A stretch of DNA of 64,000 nucleotides from Zonotrichia leucophrys gambelii. Its lineage: Eukaryota > Chordata > Aves > Passeriformes > Passerellidae. The translations under genes were made by a program, and so were the position numbers. A model generated the notes under the pieces. The model was not told the origin of the DNA, did no database searches, and saw only the letters and a list, made by a program, of their open reading frames with translations. Where the stretch lies: NCBI RefSeq assembly GCF_028769735.1, contig NC_088173.1:69934463-69998462 (forward strand), read 5' to 3'. Below, piece after piece: positions 54,063-64,000 of this stretch. Numbering within the stretch: position 1 is the stretch's first letter; each line of letters starts with the position of its first letter.

Positions 54063-56239
54063 GCACACCCCTGCCTTGCCTGGCCCAGGCTCTCTCAGCT
54101 TCTCTCCTGTGCTGGTGGCCCTGCAGGTGAAGGTTGGATGTCACCTGGAGGGAATGGAGTGCTGCAGGTTTGGACAGCCCAAAATGCCACCATGCCAAAG
54201 GAAACTCTTCCCTCTTTCTGCCGTCTGTTGGGAGTTTTACATCCTTTGCTTTGGCTGCTCCACCTGCAGGCAGAGGGTCTCAGTGTGGCACCTGCAAGGA
54301 TGGGCTTTAAATTTGGAAAGCTCTGGGTCACAGAGCTGGGTGTTGGCACCCTCAGGAGGCTGCTCCTGCTTTCCCACCAGCTCAGAGCATCCCTGGATGA
54401 AGGTGGAAATGTGTTGGCCCAGCACATCCCTGGAGCAGAACCAAGGTCCCTTCCCTCAGCTCCCCTCCATCCCTGCCAGCCCTGCTCCACCACACTGCAC
54501 ATGTTTCATTCTTTGCCTCTTTCCCCTGACTCTAAATCAGTTCTGTCAGCTCCTTAATTATTTTAATTTTTCTCCATTCTCCAAATCCCTCAAATATATT
54601 TTATATATAGGGTACAGGCTTAAAAAAGAAAGCTACCGCTGTGCCCTTGCCTCTGAAATATTACCAGAAAAAATGTGTGTATTTCATCTCTGTCTTTCAT
54701 TTTTCCAGACATTTTCTGCTTTGAAGAAGCTTGAAACAGTAATAGACTGATGGCTACACTCCAACTCTATTGATTAACAGTGAGTGGTCAAGCTCTTCAG
54801 TGCCTGAAAATACATCCAGAAACGGGGACAGGTGAATTATTGCATTTTCCCGCAGATGGAAGGAATGGGGAGGAGGATAAAACCTGCAAGGGGGACTTCA
54901 AAAGAGACCAGCCCTCCCCATGCCCAAATCCCCACTGGAGTGAAGCCCTGGTGTGGGGGAGAACCAATGATTCTTTTCAGCACAGCACAGGGCTAAATCA
55001 TTTATAAATATTGCAGCTCCAAATTGCCTCCGTTTAACGAGGGGAGAGCGGGGAAGGGAAGCAAGTGGGAACACTCTCCCACAGTTTTGAGCAAGAGCTC
55101 AGTGCTGACAGCAGAAATCTCTTCCCAGCCATTCCAGTCCTCACCCAAGGTCACATTTCCAGTGCATTTTAGGACAAAAAAGGAAAAAAAAAATAAGGAG
55201 GCATTGCAGGCTGCAGGATGTGCAGAAGCCCAAGGGCTGTGAAGTTGTGCTGATGGACAGTGGGACAGAGGGACAGTGGGACAGAGGGCCTTCACCTTCC
55301 TTCCAGAAGGATCCTCTTTGGAACCTTGGGAGCTCCTGGAGCTACTGGGCTGCAGGGATAACAGCCTGGGGATTCCTGTGGAGGCAAGGAAGAGGAGCAA
55401 AGCTTGGAAGCAGAGTGGAGACCTCACTTTGAGCTTCCACAGCCACATCCCCCTCCCCATTCCTCACCTCCTGCATCCTCTGGGAGAGGTGTGAGCTTGC
55501 ACCAACCATCAGAGAATCCATTCTGCCTTCAGAAAGATGTGGAATACTTTGATTGTTTTAAAATCTGACTTCTTGTGGGATGGGAAAGCATTTTCCCCCT
55601 TTTATTTGAATTCCAGTTCTGTGCCCAGGCTGGGGGGCAGCTGAGGGCAGGTGCCAGGGGGGATGATGGGCAATGGGTCACTGCAGCTTGCGGGGTGAGT
55701 CAGGGACAAGCCAGGAGAATCTGCAGCTCCTCTCCTGCACCTGCTGCAATATTTGGTGTATCTGAGAGTGTTTCCAATCTGTCTTTCAACTGAGCAGCCA
55801 AGCAAAGCTCTCCATTTGCATTTTAGGTGCTGCAGCAACCCCCAAGGCCCTTCAGGACGTTCCAAAACTGCCATTTCCAATCTCTCTGCAGTTAACTGTG
55901 AGTGATGCTTGCCTGGCTGGAATAGATCACCAAACTCAGGTCCTGACAGGATTAATGCACTGGAAAAAGGCTCAAAAAAGGCTCAAAAAAGGAAAAAGGC
56001 CTTCAGTGAGGCCAGGTGCTCTTTGAACACAGCAACTTTGTGAGCCCCACGTGTGGCTGGTGAGTTTTGGAAGGACCACAAGTGCTCCAGTGGGAAGATA
56101 TTGAGGGAAGAAAAATAGAGGCAGCAACAGAATCAACAAGAAATTTGTGGGAAGAGGAGTTACAAAGGAAATGTTTTCATCTGCAAAAATGCCTCAGAGA
56201 ATAGCTGGATGGGAGTCACTGATATTAACACACAGCTGA
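54063..56239. other. Unclassified non-coding DNA
   Basis: 2.2 kb without a recognised transposon. Short tandem units occur at 55253-55290 (GGGACAGAGGGACAGT) and 55966-55995 (AAAAAAGGCTCA). The 278-codon plus-strand frame 53914-54750 begins inside the family E LTR, and the 152-codon minus frame 55002-55460 has no domain. Neither is called a gene. Confidence 0.4.
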
Positions 56240-56249
56240 AAGCTGGAGA

Positions 56250-56757
56250 GTTCAAAGGAGAATGGATCTTTGGGCACAATAAACTACAGGAAATTCAAAA
56301 AGGAGAATGGATCTTTAGGCATGATAAAGTAAAGGAAATTCAAAGGATAATGGATCTTTGGGCACGATAAAGTAAAGGAAATTCAAAAAGGAGAATGGAT
56401 CTTTGGGCACAATAAAGCAAAGAAAGTTCAAAGGAGAATGGATCTTTGGGCACAATAAAGGAAATTCAAAAAGGAGAACGGATCTTTGGGCACAATAAAC
56501 TACAGGAAATTCAAAGGATCTTTTAGTACAATAAAGTAAAGGAAATTCAAAAGGAGAATTTATCTTTGAGCGCAATAAACTAAAAGAAGTTCAGAGGAGA
56601 ATGGATCTTTGGGCACAATAAAGTAAAGAAAGTTCAAAGGAGAATGAATCTTTGGCCACAATAAAGGAAATTCAAAGGAGAATGGATCTCTGGGCACAAT
56701 AAAGTAAAGGAAATTCAAAAAGGAGAATGGATCTATGGGCCCCATAAACTAAAGGAG
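56250..56757. repeat. Minisatellite of about 45 bp, 12 units
   Basis: AATGGATCTTTGGGCACAAT and AAGTAAAGGAAATTCAAA recur with starts at 56261, 56306, 56349, 56394, 56437, 56477, 56516, 56557, 56600, 56643, 56681 and 56726 (spacing 38-45 bp). Units differ by AAAAAGG versus AAAGG and by loss of the AAGTAAAG block. Open frames on the minus strand (repeating FEFPLLY-type readings) follow from the near-45-bp period and are not considered genes. Confidence 0.96.
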
Positions 56758-56759
56758 GT

Positions 56760-58254
56760 GATGATACAGAAGTCCAGGCAGCTGAAACACTACAAGAAAA
56801 TAAAGGAGGTGAGGCCCATTCTCTGTCCTTTTACTTATCTTTTAACAGAATGGGATTTAAATTGTGTTATTTCCATTACATCCAAGAGACTTTGCCAAAG
56901 GGGTTTCATCTGTTGTGCAGAGCTCCCGGCCCCCATTTCAAGGTAAAATATTTCCCAAAGCCTTTTTGCAGGAGGAACTTGGAGAGTGGGGCTCTGAGCA
57001 TCCTTGTGACAGGGAGTGATTCAGCCTTGCCAACTGCTCTGACCCCAATCTCACCTTGTTCCTCCCCAGGCCTGTATTTTCACATCTCTTTTCCTTTCTG
57101 CATGTTTGAATTCAATAGCTTTTATTTTTTTTTGGTTGATTGGGTTTTTTTAAGGACTGGTGAGGGAGTGTTTATTGGATGGTGACAAATCTGTTGTCTG
57201 AGCAGCTTTCCTAATAAACCAGATTATTTTTGTTGATGCTGATAGCTACAGGAACCAGTATCTGCCACGGATCTGCATCATCTGTTTTGACTCCACACTC
57301 CTCAGGAGAGCATCTGCTTGTTTCCCACATTATGGTCAGGAACTTCAATACTCACACAGGGTAACTCTCCCCACTCCACTCCCATCCATTGATTTCCACA
57401 CTGGTTGCTCCAAACCCTTGGGGATTCCCCCTGATGGATCTGGGACTGGGATAATATGAAAACAGATTCAGGGTAAGCAATAAGTAGCAATAAAACCACA
57501 TCCATGCAGCTTTAATATCAGCAGTGCAGAAGCATCCCCGAGCACAATTTCATTGATTTTAGTGGAATTATGTCATGCATTCATTTGAGCCAGAACCACA
57601 ATATATATTCTTGTGCTCCTGGAAACCCTTTTGGAATTTATCCTCCGCTGGAGGAGGTTCCATTAGAATAAAGTGATGCCACTTTTAACCATTGATCAGA
57701 AAATATTGTAGCAGAGGAATTGCAGAGGACCTCACAGCAGACTGACCTTTTGCTGTGTGGCAAGGAGATTGCTGGAAAGAAGGGAACAATTAAAGAATTA
57801 TTTGCTGAGGGCACCCAGGGGCACTAAAACCCCTGCATTACAGCAGGCCTGGGCTCTGGCTGTGCCCTTTATGCTCAGCTTGCAAAGGAAGCTCCTCTGA
57901 GAAACAGATATAATATTTTTGCAGCCTTGTGACAAGAGAGCCTTGAGAAATTTCAGACCAGCTCACTTGGAGGGAACAAAGGCTGCCCAAGTGAGTCAAG
58001 TTCACTCCTCAGTAGCCATGACAACACTTTCAAGAACTCACAGTTTAGGGAAGAAGGGAAATAAATTCTGATCGGCGACACAAAGTAGTCCATTGCTGCT
58101 CCTCTGTTGTCTGCAAGTACCTGGACAGCTCCAAAGTTGTGAGACTTTGGTGCTTGGTGACATCCTGGGGAGGAGGGAGGATGTGTTTTATCCCAAATGA
58201 TGTCAGAGCTCAGGGAAGGGCAGGATGGGACGCTGCAGACCCTTTGTGTGTGTC
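56760..58254. other. Unclassified non-coding DNA
   Basis: 1.5 kb with no recognised transposon. T-rich stretch at 57118-57155. The 57540-57720 part is AT-rich and single-copy-looking. Confidence 0.4.
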
Positions 58255-58646
58255 TGTGGAGGCGTTCGCAGGGGTCCCAGGATGAGGGAAGAGATGAGAA
58301 TCTTGACTCTGTTTTAGAAGGCTGATTTATTATTTTATATGTTATATTAAAAGAAAATTACATATAAAATCTATAGTAAAAGAACAGAAGAAAGGATTTC
58401 ATCAGAAAGCTTGAAAGGAATAGAAAGGAATGGAATGATAATAAAATCTTGACCAGAGAGTCCAAGACAGCTGGACTGTGATTGGCCATTAATTAAAAAC
58501 AACCACATAGGACCAATAAAAGATGCACCTGTTGCATTCCACAGCAGCAGATAATTATTGTTTGCATTTTGTTTCTGAGGCCTCTCAGCTTCTCAGGAGA
58601 AAAAAATCCTAGCAAAAAGGATTTTTCATAAAATATGTCTGTGACA
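58255..58646 (-). mobile_element. Solo LTR, family A
   Basis: The plus strand starts TGTGGAGGCGTTCGCAG and ends GTCTGTGACA. The flanks TGTGTC (58249-58254) and CGTGTC (58647-58652) are a 6-bp duplication with one C/T difference. It aligns throughout with other family A LTRs. Confidence 0.94.
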
Positions 58647-59684
58647 CGTGTCCTTGGAAAGCAGGGGAAGGAGGTGGGAGCAGTTCCAATCTTGGGTGCT
58701 TCTGGAGGACATTCTGACTCCCAGGACTGCATCAGAGACACAAAACAGGAACAGAATGCTCATCCTGAGGTGCCTCAGTGTGAATCCAGGAGGAAGGCTC
58801 AGATGCTGCAGGGGTGCTTCAAGCAGAACAGTCAGACCTGAAGGGGACCCTGGGATGTCCTTCATGCTCCACACTAGCATGCTGACCCCTTGTCCAGGGT
58901 CACAAACAGCTGCAGGTCAGGAATAATAATGATAATAATGATAATAATGATAATCCTTGCTCAGTGGAAGTGTATCCTTGCAAGTGCTTGCCTTCCAAGT
59001 CACTTCTGCTCTTTGAAACTCTATTTGCTTTCTTTCTATTCCCTCAGGAAGTTTGCTGCAATTTTATTAGGGTTTTTTCTTCTTTTGGTTTTTTTTTCTT
59101 CATCTTTTTGGCTGTAATATCTGCCCTCCGGCTGTATCTCTTTTTTGCTTCTTATCCAGACAGCTTTTGCCAGTGTCAGTACCCACCTGGATTACTGGAA
59201 ACCAGAACCTTCACTGGTCAGTAAAGGGTCAGTGGGAGCTTCAGAGTGTTCACAGCAGAGGAAAAAGGGATTAAGATCAATAGTTGCTTGCTTTGCCAGT
59301 CCCAAATGGGGTCAGCAGGGCAGCAGACAGGGTAATGTCCCCTCTGCTCTCCTGGAAATGTGTCTGCTCCCAGCCAGAGGGTCGGGAGCAGTAAATCCAT
59401 TATTCTGTCCTGTCCAGCTTTGTTAAAGAAGAGAAAAAAAAAAAGAGTGACAAGTGTGGGATTGATGGGGACCACAGTGCTGCAATGGTCTGTTCCTCAG
59501 GAGTGGAGCTGAAGCTTCCATGTCTATTCCAGGGCCTCCTAAAAGCCTCCTCAGATGGCTCCAGGATGGTTCCTGGACACATCCCTGTTCCACAGGGGAA
59601 GAGACTGCAGCCCTGGCAGATGAAAATAGGGATTGAGCACATCCTGAGAGAGCTGGAGCTGTTTGCCCACCAGGGCAATGGTCA
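58647..59684. other. Unclassified non-coding DNA
   Basis: Contains the AATAATGAT microsatellite at 58921-58956 and T-rich sequence at 59060-59115. The first about 29 bp after the LTR (GTGTCCTTGGAAAGCAGGGG and on) recur after the partial LTR at 59878. No exon recognised. Confidence 0.4.
58921..58956. repeat. AATAATGAT microsatellite
   Basis: Four imperfect copies of AATAATGAT. Confidence 0.9.
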
Positions 59685-59877
59685 TTGGCCATTAATTAGA
59701 AACAACCACATGAGACCAATCACAGCTCCACCTGTTGCATTCCACAGCAGCAGATAACCATTGTTTACATTTTGTTCCTGAGGCCTCTCAGCTTCTCAGG
59801 AGAAAAAAATCCTAAGGAAAGGATTTTTCATAAAAGATGTCCATGACATGTGTCCTTGGAAAGCAGGGGAAGGAGGG
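59685..59877 (-). mobile_element. Partial family A LTR plus duplicated flank
   Basis: 59685-59848 matches the U3 part of family A LTRs (ATTGGCCATTAATTAGAAAC, CACCTGTTGCATTCCACAGC, TTTTGTTCCTGAGGCCTCTC). It is followed by TGTGTCCTTGGAAAGCAGGG and GAAGGAGG, the same non-LTR flank as at 58647-58675. It therefore derives from duplication of an LTR-flank junction, not from an independent insertion. Confidence 0.88.
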
Positions 59878-60906
59878 CACCTCTGCACCTCCAAAGTCTG
59901 GAACAGGTCATGAGCAAAACACCACCTCCAAAAATTCTCCTCTCCTCTGTCCTGCCTCAGTGCAGCTCCAAAATCTCCTTTCCTTGCACTGAAAGCTGTC
60001 TGGACACGACTGCAATCCATCTAAAATGGGAAATTTTCACTAATTCTAGAATGTTAGTGAACAAATCCCACCTCTCCTGAGGAAACAAAGCTGGACGTGT
60101 GCATGGAGGTGACACCCACCACCACATCTAGAGCTAAGGGGAGGATTTTTGCCTTCAGCTCTGCAGGAATCTGAGATCTCACCAAGGGGTTTTGTTCCAG
60201 GGGGGATCAGCTTTCCAAACTCACCCGTGCACAAAAATGTTTTCCATCAGACCAAAGAAAAATACTTCCACTTCATTCAAATGAAAAAAAGGTTCATTTC
60301 AACTTCAGTCTTTTATTATAATTTGGTTTTTATCACACAGAAAGAGAACCTGGGGAGAGTTTGCAGTTCTGTGGGGTTTGACATAATGAAATGCAGCAGT
60401 AAGAAAAAAAATCTTTTAAAGGGAAGGAATCCTATTAAAGGACAGGCTTCAGAAGAGTCAAACACCTCCAGAACCACTGTGTTTTCCAAGACATGGGGAT
60501 AAATAAGGAATAATGGCCATTAGGAGCCCCACTGGAAGCATGGTGAGGGAGAGGAGGGGTGGCTGGGGCAGTCACCAGCACTCTTGGTGTGACCTTCATG
60601 TTCTGATCCACCCACCAGCTTTTGGGAGGTCTCCTCATCAGCCAAACTTCCAGCAGCTCATCCTGAGGTGCTGGAGCTGCAGATGCTTCAGGTGGAATCA
60701 CTTTGTTGTGGGGAAAAGCTTCCCTCTGTGCCCCTGGATGGGCTGAGCTGCTCTCCAGCCCCACTGGAGGCACAGCCACGACCCCCAGGGACCACCAGGG
60801 ACCCCTCAGCAGGTGGGTGACAAGCAGGTGACAATGTGGAGACCCCTCTAAATGAAGGGGTATCAACCTGAGGTATCTCCCACTCATCCAAGCCTTGGCA
60901 AACCTG
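59878..60906. other. Unclassified non-coding DNA
   Basis: No repeat or exon recognised over 1 kb. A 150-codon minus frame (60435-60887) has no domain. Confidence 0.4.
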
Positions 60907-61049
60907 AGGATTATGGAATAGTTTAGGTTGGAAGAGGCCTTTTAAAAGTCATTTAGTTCCACCCCTCTGCAGTGAGCAGGGACCTCTTTGGCAGGGTCAG
61001 GCTGTTCAAAGCCCTGCCCATCCTGGCCTGGAATGTTTCAGGGAGCCTG
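60907..61049 (-). mobile_element. CR1 LINE 3'-end fragment
   Basis: The plus strand reads TTATGGAATAGTTTAGGTTG, GAAGAGGCCTTTTAAAAGTC, CCACCCCTCTGCAGTGAGCA, GTCAGGCTGTTCAAAGCCCT and CATCCTGGCCTGGAATGTTT. It abuts a second CR1 of another class. Confidence 0.88.
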
Positions 61050-61290
61050 GTAATCATTGAGGTTGGAAAAACCCTCTAAGATTTTTCAGTCTAATCATTG
61101 GCCCAGCACTGAGATGTCCCCAAGTGCCACATCCACATGGCTGTTAAATCCCTCCCCAGGGATGGAGACTCCAACACTGCCCTGGGCAGCTGTGCCAGTG
61201 GTTCATAACCCTTTCCATGAAGAAATTATCCCAAATATCCACTTAAACCTCCCAGCAGCTCTGGCTTCCAACCTCAGCTGTCACCAACAC
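61050..61290 (-). mobile_element. CR1 LINE 3'-end fragment
   Basis: The plus strand reads AATCATTGAGGTTGGAAAAA, CCCTCTAAGATTTTTCAGTC, CCCCAAGTGCCACATCCACA, CCAGGGATGGAGACTCCAAC, GCCCTGGGCAGCTGTGCCAG and CCTTTCCATGAAGAAATTAT. Two CR1 copies in tandem, same strand, different 3' ends. Confidence 0.92.
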
Positions 61291-62139
61291 TTTTAGATCC
61301 TTTTTCCCCTAGAAAAATAACATTACAGCGAGTCTGTAGGAACTCAGCTGCTTCAGAAATCCAGAACTCACAGCCTGCAGATTGAAAACCAACTCTTTAA
61401 AGAAAATACTCCTTGAAATCCCTCCCTGTGCCCGGGGCTTTGCAAACCTCCACTAACTCTTGGCATCCATCTCCACATTGTGTCACTCTCCAGCTCAGTG
61501 AAGAAGTTGATTTGAATATTGTTTTATCACACTGTGCCTTGCAGACAGCATTGAGTCAGCTTAAAACCAGCTCAGTGTGTACTGGCTCCCAGTTAATTAT
61601 AGGCATAAAACATCATTTACTCTGCTGAAAGGAAATGCTTGGAATCCAGAGGGCCCTGTGCTGCAAACACTGTTTTTTGTTTCCTCTCTGTTACTTCTGG
61701 GACAGTTTTGTGGCTGGGGGATTACAGATCTTTGGGGGCTGCATCCAGATTTCCCTCAGTGCAGGGGTGAGGGTGTTTTGCTGACAATTTTTTTTCCCAA
61801 AGAGCTTTAATCCAACCCTTGGGAAGGAACGGAGGAAATTGCACCCTTAGTCAATAATTGCCTGTCTCTTGTTTGGGGTTTTTTAGGTACCTGGGTCTGG
61901 CTTGGTCCCTAAAGAATTCCTTCACTGTGTTGGTGTTTCCTCCTGTTCCAGCTCTCCAGGCAGCAGACAGCCATGGTGTTGATGCCCAAATTGAGGATTT
62001 ATTTTCCCAAAAGCTGTATATTTGCACTGTGCCCCCCTCTCAAACCATTCACAGGAGCTGCATCCTGGCCATTATTGCCTGAACATTGCAGGAAAACTTA
62101 TTTCCATCGCAGGGGTTGGATCGCCTCTTAAACCTGTGG
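61291..62139. other. Unclassified non-coding DNA
   Basis: No transposon or exon recognised over about 850 bp. Confidence 0.35.
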
Positions 62140-62217
62140 CATAAATCCATCTCATGGAATAAATCCATCTCATGAAATAAAACCATTTCATTAAATAAAT
62201 CCATCTCATGAAATAAT
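62140..62217. repeat. 18-bp minisatellite
   Basis: About four units of ATAAATCCATCTCATGRA. The third is altered to ATAAAACCATTTCATTAA. Confidence 0.93.
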
Positions 62218-62747
62218 CACCTGAGAGCTGAAGGGAGCCAAGGGCTGACCAGCCCAAGTGCAAACTCAGAGTTACTCTGGGAGCGTGTGGGAGTTTCTGG
62301 AGAAACTCTGGATGGGGTTTGTGGCCACAGAGCAGCTCTGAGGTTTGCCTCAGAGGTTCAGGAGGCAGGAGGTTCAGGGATGCCCAGGAGGTTTGGGGTT
62401 GCCTTGGCCAGGTGCCTGGGCACGGGGAGGCAGCTGGGGAAGGAGCGTGGCTGGGGACATACGGCGGAGCTGCAGCAACAGCATCCCACCCTCTCCCTCA
62501 AGCTGTCAGGAGCGCTTCAAATCGGTGGGAGAGGAGCAGGCACAAGCTGGAATATCTCAGGAAGCTCTGGTGGGAGCAGAAATTGCTGGTGAGGGCTTTT
62601 CTTGGAGGGGGACACTTTGTTCCCAGCAGTGTTTGAGGTTTATGGGAAGGGCAGGAGTGGGAAATGCTTTGCTCGTGGAAGGGCACGTCAGCAAATTCTC
62701 TGTCCCCACCTCCTGCTCCTTGCTGCTGAATGAAAAAGCAGCTTGTC
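62218..62747. other. Unclassified non-coding DNA
   Basis: GC-moderate and G-rich at 62350-62460, with no transposon recognised. Three overlapping plus-strand frames of 101-161 codons coexist at 62287-62830 and the longest runs into the LTR, so none is called a gene. Confidence 0.4.
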
Positions 62748-63205
62748 TGATGCCTCAGGTTTTGGCTTTTGGATTTTTCAGGTTCTGTGCTGCTTTAGTG
62801 TGTGGGTCTGGGTTTCATATGAGGGGATGATGAGCTCTGTGCACAGAGCAGGGAGACAAAACAATTCCTGCTCCAGCTGGGGACCAAGGACAAATGATCC
62901 AAATCTCAGCCCCAAGAGCACAAACACCGTGGGCTGAAGAGAGAAAAACAAGAAGGATGGGACTGCATGGGCTAAAGCTGTAATTGAACAATGAACTCCA
63001 ATATGCAAATGGAGCAGAATTTATAAAAGTGAGAGACCCCGTGAGCAGTCATGCATTTTGTGACCATTTTGGTTCATCTTGGGTGCAGCCCTGGCTGGGC
63101 TCTTGTGCTGCCCAAGGTGCATCCATTGAGGCCTCCTAATAAATCCCTGCTTTATTCTTTAGCTCTGTCTAACCTCTGCTCTAGGTCAGCCTTCACAAGG
63201 CATCA
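62748..63205 (+). mobile_element. Solo LTR, family C, reference copy
   Basis: TGATGCC...GGCATCA ends form a perfect 7-bp inverted repeat, flanked by an exact TGTC duplication (62744-62747 and 63206-63209). It has a TATA box TATAAAAG at 63022-63029 and a polyadenylation signal AATAAA at 63138-63143 followed by a TTTATTCTTTAG stretch. Only one leader VNTR unit (TTTTGTGACCATTTTGG) is present. The U3-R-U5 layout is complete and no internal retroviral sequence adjoins, so it is a solo LTR. Confidence 0.96.
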
Positions 63206-63414
63206 TGTCCACCTGGTTTTGTAGCAGATCTGGTGTGGAATTTAAGCATTCTCAGGTTTCTCCCGGCCAGAGCATCCACAGGGAGGAAGGCAAGGGAAGG
63301 ATGTTATAATTTGTCCCACCAGGTGCTCTCCTTGAGAGAAGCATCCCTTTATGATGGTGAACTTGATCCTGCCCCAACATTTCCCTGGATTTTTGCTCTA
63401 GCACTGATGCAGAA

Positions 63415-63835
63415 GGAGAACCAAGCTGGTCAGAGGGATGGAGCAGCTCTGCTGGGAGGAAAAGCTGAGAGAATTGGGATTGCTCAGCCTGGAGAAGAGC
63501 AGGCTTTGGGGTGACCTCATGGTGGTCTTCCATGACCTGAAGGGAGCTACAAGAAAAATGGGGAGAGACTGGAGAGACAGGACAAGGAGGAATGGCTTCA
63601 CAATGAAAGAGAGTAGGGTTAGATGAAATATTAGGGAAAAAAAATCTTTACTGTGAGGGTGGTGAGCCCTGGCACAGGGTGTCCAGAGAAGCTGTGGCTG
63701 CCCCTGGATCCCTGGAAATGTCCAAGGCCAGGCTGGACAGAGCTTGGAGCACCCTGGGATAGTGGAAGATGTGGAATGAGATGATCTTTAAGGTTCCTCC
63801 CAAGCCAGGCCGTTCCATCATTCTGTGATTCTATC
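63415..63835 (+). mobile_element. CR1 LINE fragment, about 420 nt
   Basis: GGGATGGAGCAGCTCTGCTG, GGGATTGCTCAGCCTGGAGA, GGTGACCTCATGGTGGTCTT, AATGGCTTCACAATGAAAGA, AGCCCTGGCACAGGGTGTCC, GGATCCCTGGAAATGTCCAA, GAGATGATCTTTAAGGTTCC and TTCTGTGATTCTATC. Among the most complete CR1 3' ends here. Confidence 0.95.
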
Positions 63836-64000
63836 AATAGAACTGCCTAAATCTGATAAAGGTCAAACTTCCTGGGGAAACTGAGGCACTGGGTGCACTT
63901 GGAACATGACCCCAAATCCAAGCAAACCTTTAAGCTTTTCAAAAGACAAATTGTGGCTCCAGCAAGCACTGCCAACCACAAACCCTCTTTAGGATTTATT
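63836..64000. other. Unclassified tail of window
   Basis: Non-repeat sequence running off the window. Nothing recognised. Confidence 0.3.

Noticed and set aside
53914..54750. 278-codon plus-strand open frame
   Set aside because: The first about 50 codons lie in the family E solo LTR on its antisense strand, and no recognisable domain follows.
56315..56745. Repetitive FEFPLLY-type minus-strand frames
   Set aside because: Explained by the 45-bp minisatellite period.

Overview
The window is non-coding, repeat-rich nuclear DNA from a bird, most likely a songbird (passerine). Two things point there. About 33 short, 5'-truncated pieces of the CR1 LINE are present on both strands, recognisable by the avian CR1 3' end (GATCTTTAAGGTCCCTTCC followed by ATTCYATG-type tails). 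There are also at least 20 solo endogenous-retrovirus LTRs of types I associate with passerine genomes. Family names from repeat libraries could not be checked, so LTRs are grouped here by letters A-K. I found no convincing protein-coding exon, rRNA, tRNA, CRISPR or other gene. The longer open frames run across repeat boundaries or through simple repeats and are treated as chance.

Layout. 0-4 kb: an old 107-bp tandem repeat, a decayed CR1, then a run of four LTR-like blocks (1.5-3.3 kb). 4-19 kb: CR1 fragments, a GGT/GGA microsatellite (6.35 kb), a nested tandem array of about 311/380-bp units (7.57-8.67 kb) and a 31-bp minisatellite (14.0 kb). 19-25.4 kb: LTRs of families D, C and B. 27-35 kb: AAAAT repeats, an LTR swollen to about 980 bp by AT-rich satellite (29.26-30.24 kb), then A- and D-family LTRs. 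36.6-46.4 kb: three separate local tandem duplications (568, 310 and 228 bp periods), a CR1 split by an LTR (38.1 kb), and C and B LTRs (41.4-42.9 kb). 47-54 kb: an LTR inserted into another LTR, a second copy of the inserted family, and an LTR end with a primer-binding-site-like sequence. 54-64 kb: a 45-bp minisatellite, two A-family LTR copies sharing flank, CR1 pieces and a well-preserved C-family LTR (62.75-63.2 kb).

Thirteen LTRs can be given target-site duplications: 6 bp for families A, B and E (class II / ERVK-like behaviour) and 4 bp for families C and F. In all but one of these, no retroviral internal sequence adjoins the LTR. They are therefore solo LTRs left by LTR-LTR recombination, and different families landed independently. 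LTR-like sequence totals roughly 11 kb of 64 kb, which is high for a bird autosome. Long non-repeat stretches between them are listed as unclassified. No previously undescribed biological system is supported. The notable content is how LTRs seed satellites, and the cluster of local duplications.
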